64,000 bases of DNA from assembly GCF_013364215.1 (NCBI RefSeq), contig NZ_CP054923.1, forward strand, positions 4,278,001 to 4,342,000, in the 5' to 3' direction. Of the stretch, positions 62,093 to 64,000 are shown in pieces. The notes under the pieces are model-generated. The model was not told the DNA's origin, did no database searches, and saw only the letters and a list, made by a program, of their open reading frames with translations. The translations under genes and the position numbers were made by a program. This DNA is from Verrucosispora sp. NA02020. GTDB taxonomy: Bacteria; Actinomycetota; Actinomycetes; Mycobacteriales; Micromonosporaceae. How positions within the stretch are numbered: position 1 is the first letter of the stretch; every line of letters starts with the position of its first letter.

Positions 62093-62880
62093 GCAGGCCA
62101 CGGCACGTCTGCGCCATCCGGGACCCGATCCCCGCCTACCGGCAGGGCATCGCGCGGGAACTCGACAACGCCGGCTACGAGACGGCCGAGCCGGGCGACT
62201 GCTACGCCTGGATCCGGCGGTTCCGCCGGGCGGCCCACCCGACCGAGTACCGCCTCGCCGTGCTGCTCTCCATCCGCAGTGACTCCGACGTCGACGTGCT
62301 CTCTGCGCTCCGGGCGCACGACGAGCAGGTCGCGCTGCTCGCCCTGCTCGTGGACCCCACCGCCGACGACTACCGACGCGCGCTCGACGCCGGGGCATGG
62401 GGTGTCGTCGACTACGCGGCGTCTCCGGACGAGATCGTGGCCGCACTGGAGGCGACGTGGGCCGGCGCCGTCCGGCTGCCCAGGGCGGTCGCCGTCGACC
62501 TGCTCAGCCGACCCGCTCCGGCCGAGACGGACCTGTCGGTGGACGAGTCCGACGTGCTGCGTCTGGCGGCGCTGGCCAGCGGATGGAGCGTCGAACGGCT
62601 CGCCAGCCACGAGAACTTCTCGACCCGGGCGATGTTCCGGCACCTGCAGGAGCTGTACCGCACACTCGGCGTGTCGAACCGGCACGAGGCCGTGGTGGTC
62701 GCCGCCCGGCACGGCCTGCTCGACGGCTCCATGGAGGCCATGCGCCACCGTGCCGAGGACGAGGGTCGTCGTGGGTCCGGCGCCCGAAACGGCACCGCGA
62801 CCAGGGCGGTGCTGGCCGACGCCCACCGTGCGGATCGGCAGCCGTCCGTCACCGTGTCGGCAGCTCCGAGCCGCCAGTGA
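62089..62880 (+). CDS. LuxR-type regulator with Asp-less receiver domain
   Basis: 263 residues. The N-terminal about 130 residues have the receiver fold (HVCAIRDPIPAYRQGIAREL; AGAWGVVDYAASPDEIVAAL). The usual phospho-acceptor Asp is replaced by Ser (YRLAVLLSIRS, S61), so phosphorylation is unlikely. The C-terminal HTH (about 168-222) is LuxR-like (LRLAALASGWSVERLASHEN, RAMFRHLQELYRTLGVSNRHEAVVVAARHGLL). A Ser/Arg-rich tail follows. Pathway-specific regulator of the cluster, co-transcribed with it, possibly responding to a small molecule. Confidence 0.85.
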   Translation: MSRPRHVCAIRDPIPAYRQGIARELDNAGYETAEPGDCYAWIRRFRRAAHPTEYRLAVLLSIRSDSDVDVLSALRAHDEQVALLALLVDPTADDYRRALDAGAWGVVDYAASPDEIVAALEATWAGAVRLPRAVAVDLLSRPAPAETDLSVDESDVLRLAALASGWSVERLASHENFSTRAMFRHLQELYRTLGVSNRHEAVVVAARHGLLDGSMEAMRHRAEDEGRRGSGARNGTATRAVLADAHRADRQPSVTVSAAPSRQ

Positions 62881-62886
62881 CGCGGG

Positions 62887-64000
62887 TCAGGCCGCGGTAC
62901 GCGCGGCCGGTCGCGGTAGTGGGGTCGGCCCCGACCGCGACTCGCCCGCCACCGCGCCGACCAGGCACACCAGCGCGCTGCGCGCCTGCATGTTGACCTG
63001 GTGACTGTGCACCAGCATGGCGATCACCTCGCTGACCGGGCACCACCGGAAGCCCGCCGGTGCGTCGCGGTGGTCGACCAACGCGACGAGGTGCCGGCAG
63101 CGACTGTGCAGGAAGCGTCCGCCCTCGTCGGACAGGACCGCGTCGAACAGGACCGCCTCGGCCGGGCTGTCGAGCAGAAGGGCCAGCAGCTCCGCCTCCG
63201 CGCCGGACCGTGGCTTCTCGCCACCCGCGATCTGCACGGTCGGACCCAACTCGACGTCGTCGACGAGGCCGGGCTCGGGACATGCCTGCATGAGCAGGTG
63301 GAGCTCACCGCCACGGTCGGCGACGGCAAGGCCCACCACGCCCAGTCCGACCGGCCGGATCATCGGTTGGCACCACTGGTCGACCTCGCGTCCCGCCGCG
63401 TCGACGCTGACCGCGACGACCTCGAAGCCTGTGCCGTCCTCCCGGCGGAGCGCGTCGGCGCCGCGTCGCCAGCCCTGTAGGTCCGGCAGCGCGACGCGGA
63501 CGGAGACCGACGACTGCCGGGCGCGCTCGGCCGAGAGCCAGCGGGCCAGCGGCCGGACGTCGCACCGGGCGGCACCGGCCAGGGTTCGGGGCAGGACCGG
63601 CAGCCGCGCCCCGGACACGGCGAACTCGCCGGGCAGCGTCCACGGCGCACAGCCCAGGACGGCCCGGGTGTCGGCGTGCACGAGGTCGTCGTCATGCAGC
63701 AGCGCCAGCAGGTCGGCGAGGTCGATCCAGCGGAAACCCTCCTGCGGCGCGAACCGTGGGGTCCGGACGATCATCACGCGGTTGCGCTTGCGCCAGAACA
63801 CGCCACCGTGCTCGGACTGCCGCGAGTCGACGACGACGTCCGCCGTCGCCGGATCGAAAAGGTCCAGATACGGGACCGGTCGGCCACCGTGCACCCGTTC
63901 CCGGTTGCTCCGGGTCGCCTGCACGGTCGGCGACAGTTGGATGCCGTTGATGTTGCCGGGTTCGGCCTTCGCCTGGACGAGCGCCGCGTAGCCCCGGTCG
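62887..64000 (-). CDS. NDP-hexose 2,3-dehydratase, truncated at the window edge
   Basis: At least 371 codons; the reading frame stays open to the window end, so the N-terminus is missing (family about 460-490 residues). Two tandem halves are recognisable: PGNINGIQLSPTVQATRSN with HGGRPVPYLDLF, and an N-half match around GFRWIDLADLLALLHDDDLV and GFRWCPVSEVIAMLVHSHQV. These enzymes remove the 2-hydroxyl of TDP-4-keto-6-deoxyglucose, the committed step to 2-deoxysugars. Convergent with the LuxR-type gene (6 bp apart). Supports glycosylation with a deoxysugar; the remaining sugar genes must lie to the right. Confidence 0.9.
   Translation of the reverse strand, partial: DRGYAALVQAKAEPGNINGIQLSPTVQATRSNRERVHGGRPVPYLDLFDPATADVVVDSRQSEHGGVFWRKRNRVMIVRTPRFAPQEGFRWIDLADLLALLHDDDLVHADTRAVLGCAPWTLPGEFAVSGARLPVLPRTLAGAARCDVRPLARWLSAERARQSSVSVRVALPDLQGWRRGADALRREDGTGFEVVAVSVDAAGREVDQWCQPMIRPVGLGVVGLAVADRGGELHLLMQACPEPGLVDDVELGPTVQIAGGEKPRSGAEAELLALLLDSPAEAVLFDAVLSDEGGRFLHSRCRHLVALVDHRDAPAGFRWCPVSEVIAMLVHSHQVNMQARSALVCLVGAVAGESRSGPTPLPRPAARTAA

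Overview
The window is a high-GC actinobacterial chromosome segment. It shows strong third-position GC bias, many GTG/TTG starts, ATGA-overlapped operons, Ser/Thr kinases, FadR, MocR and XRE-DUF397 regulators, and an ESX-type WXG/EspC toxin locus. Gene types and a long inverted repeat at 12.7 kb suggest a Micromonospora-like organism, but this is inference and no rRNA or tRNA is present to place it. No IS element, phage, CRISPR array or tRNA was seen.

Left part (0-23.6 kb): a mechanosensitive-channel-like protein with a repetitive tail, a Ser/Thr kinase with a small membrane partner, a Tat-exported peptidoglycan amidase and an FMN glutamate-synthase-like enzyme come first. A FadR-controlled three-gene operon follows (sterol-desaturase-family hydroxylase plus YhhN lysoplasmalogenase, a possible ether-lipid catabolic unit). 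Next are a NarL-type two-component system with a coupled 189-residue protein and a FadD-type acyl-CoA ligase. A complete sugar-acid operon (14.9-22.6 kb, minus strand) encodes an ABC importer without its own ATPase, a galactonate-type dehydratase, KDPG/KDPGal aldolase, a KDG-type kinase, mannonate dehydratase and gluconokinase, with a divergent FadR-type regulator.

Middle part (23.6-48.2 kb): a second Ser/Thr kinase, an orphan maltokinase-cap protein, an ECF41-type sigma factor facing an NAD(P)-binding oxidoreductase through two matching promoter-like motifs, and a type VII secretion toxin-immunity module. Then come a PHP hydrolase, a second two-component system, a BNR-repeat/MoaD pair, a Tat amine oxidase, an exported serpin, and a MazG plus nuclease-helicase pair that looks like a defence module. 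An XRE/DUF397 pair, a DMT exporter with a divergent MocR regulator, a nucleosidase and two small membrane proteins close this part.

Right part (48.2-64 kb, running off the edge): a biosynthetic gene cluster. It contains UnbV (ASPIC/FG-GAP), UnbU (RnfD-like) and UnbL (DUF1702), three of the five genes that mark enediyne warhead cassettes. Here they enclose a dissociated set: ACP, ketosynthase, a short KS-like protein lacking the catalytic Cys, ketoreductase, a second ketosynthase, methyltransferase, epimerase, spermidine-dehydrogenase-like flavoenzyme and glycosyltransferase. A LuxR regulator with an Asp-less receiver and a convergent, edge-truncated NDP-hexose 2,3-dehydratase follow. No iterative enediyne PKS (PKSE) or its thioesterase is visible. 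This combination, a glycosylated polyketide from discrete synthases with enediyne accessory proteins, is the most interesting part of the window.
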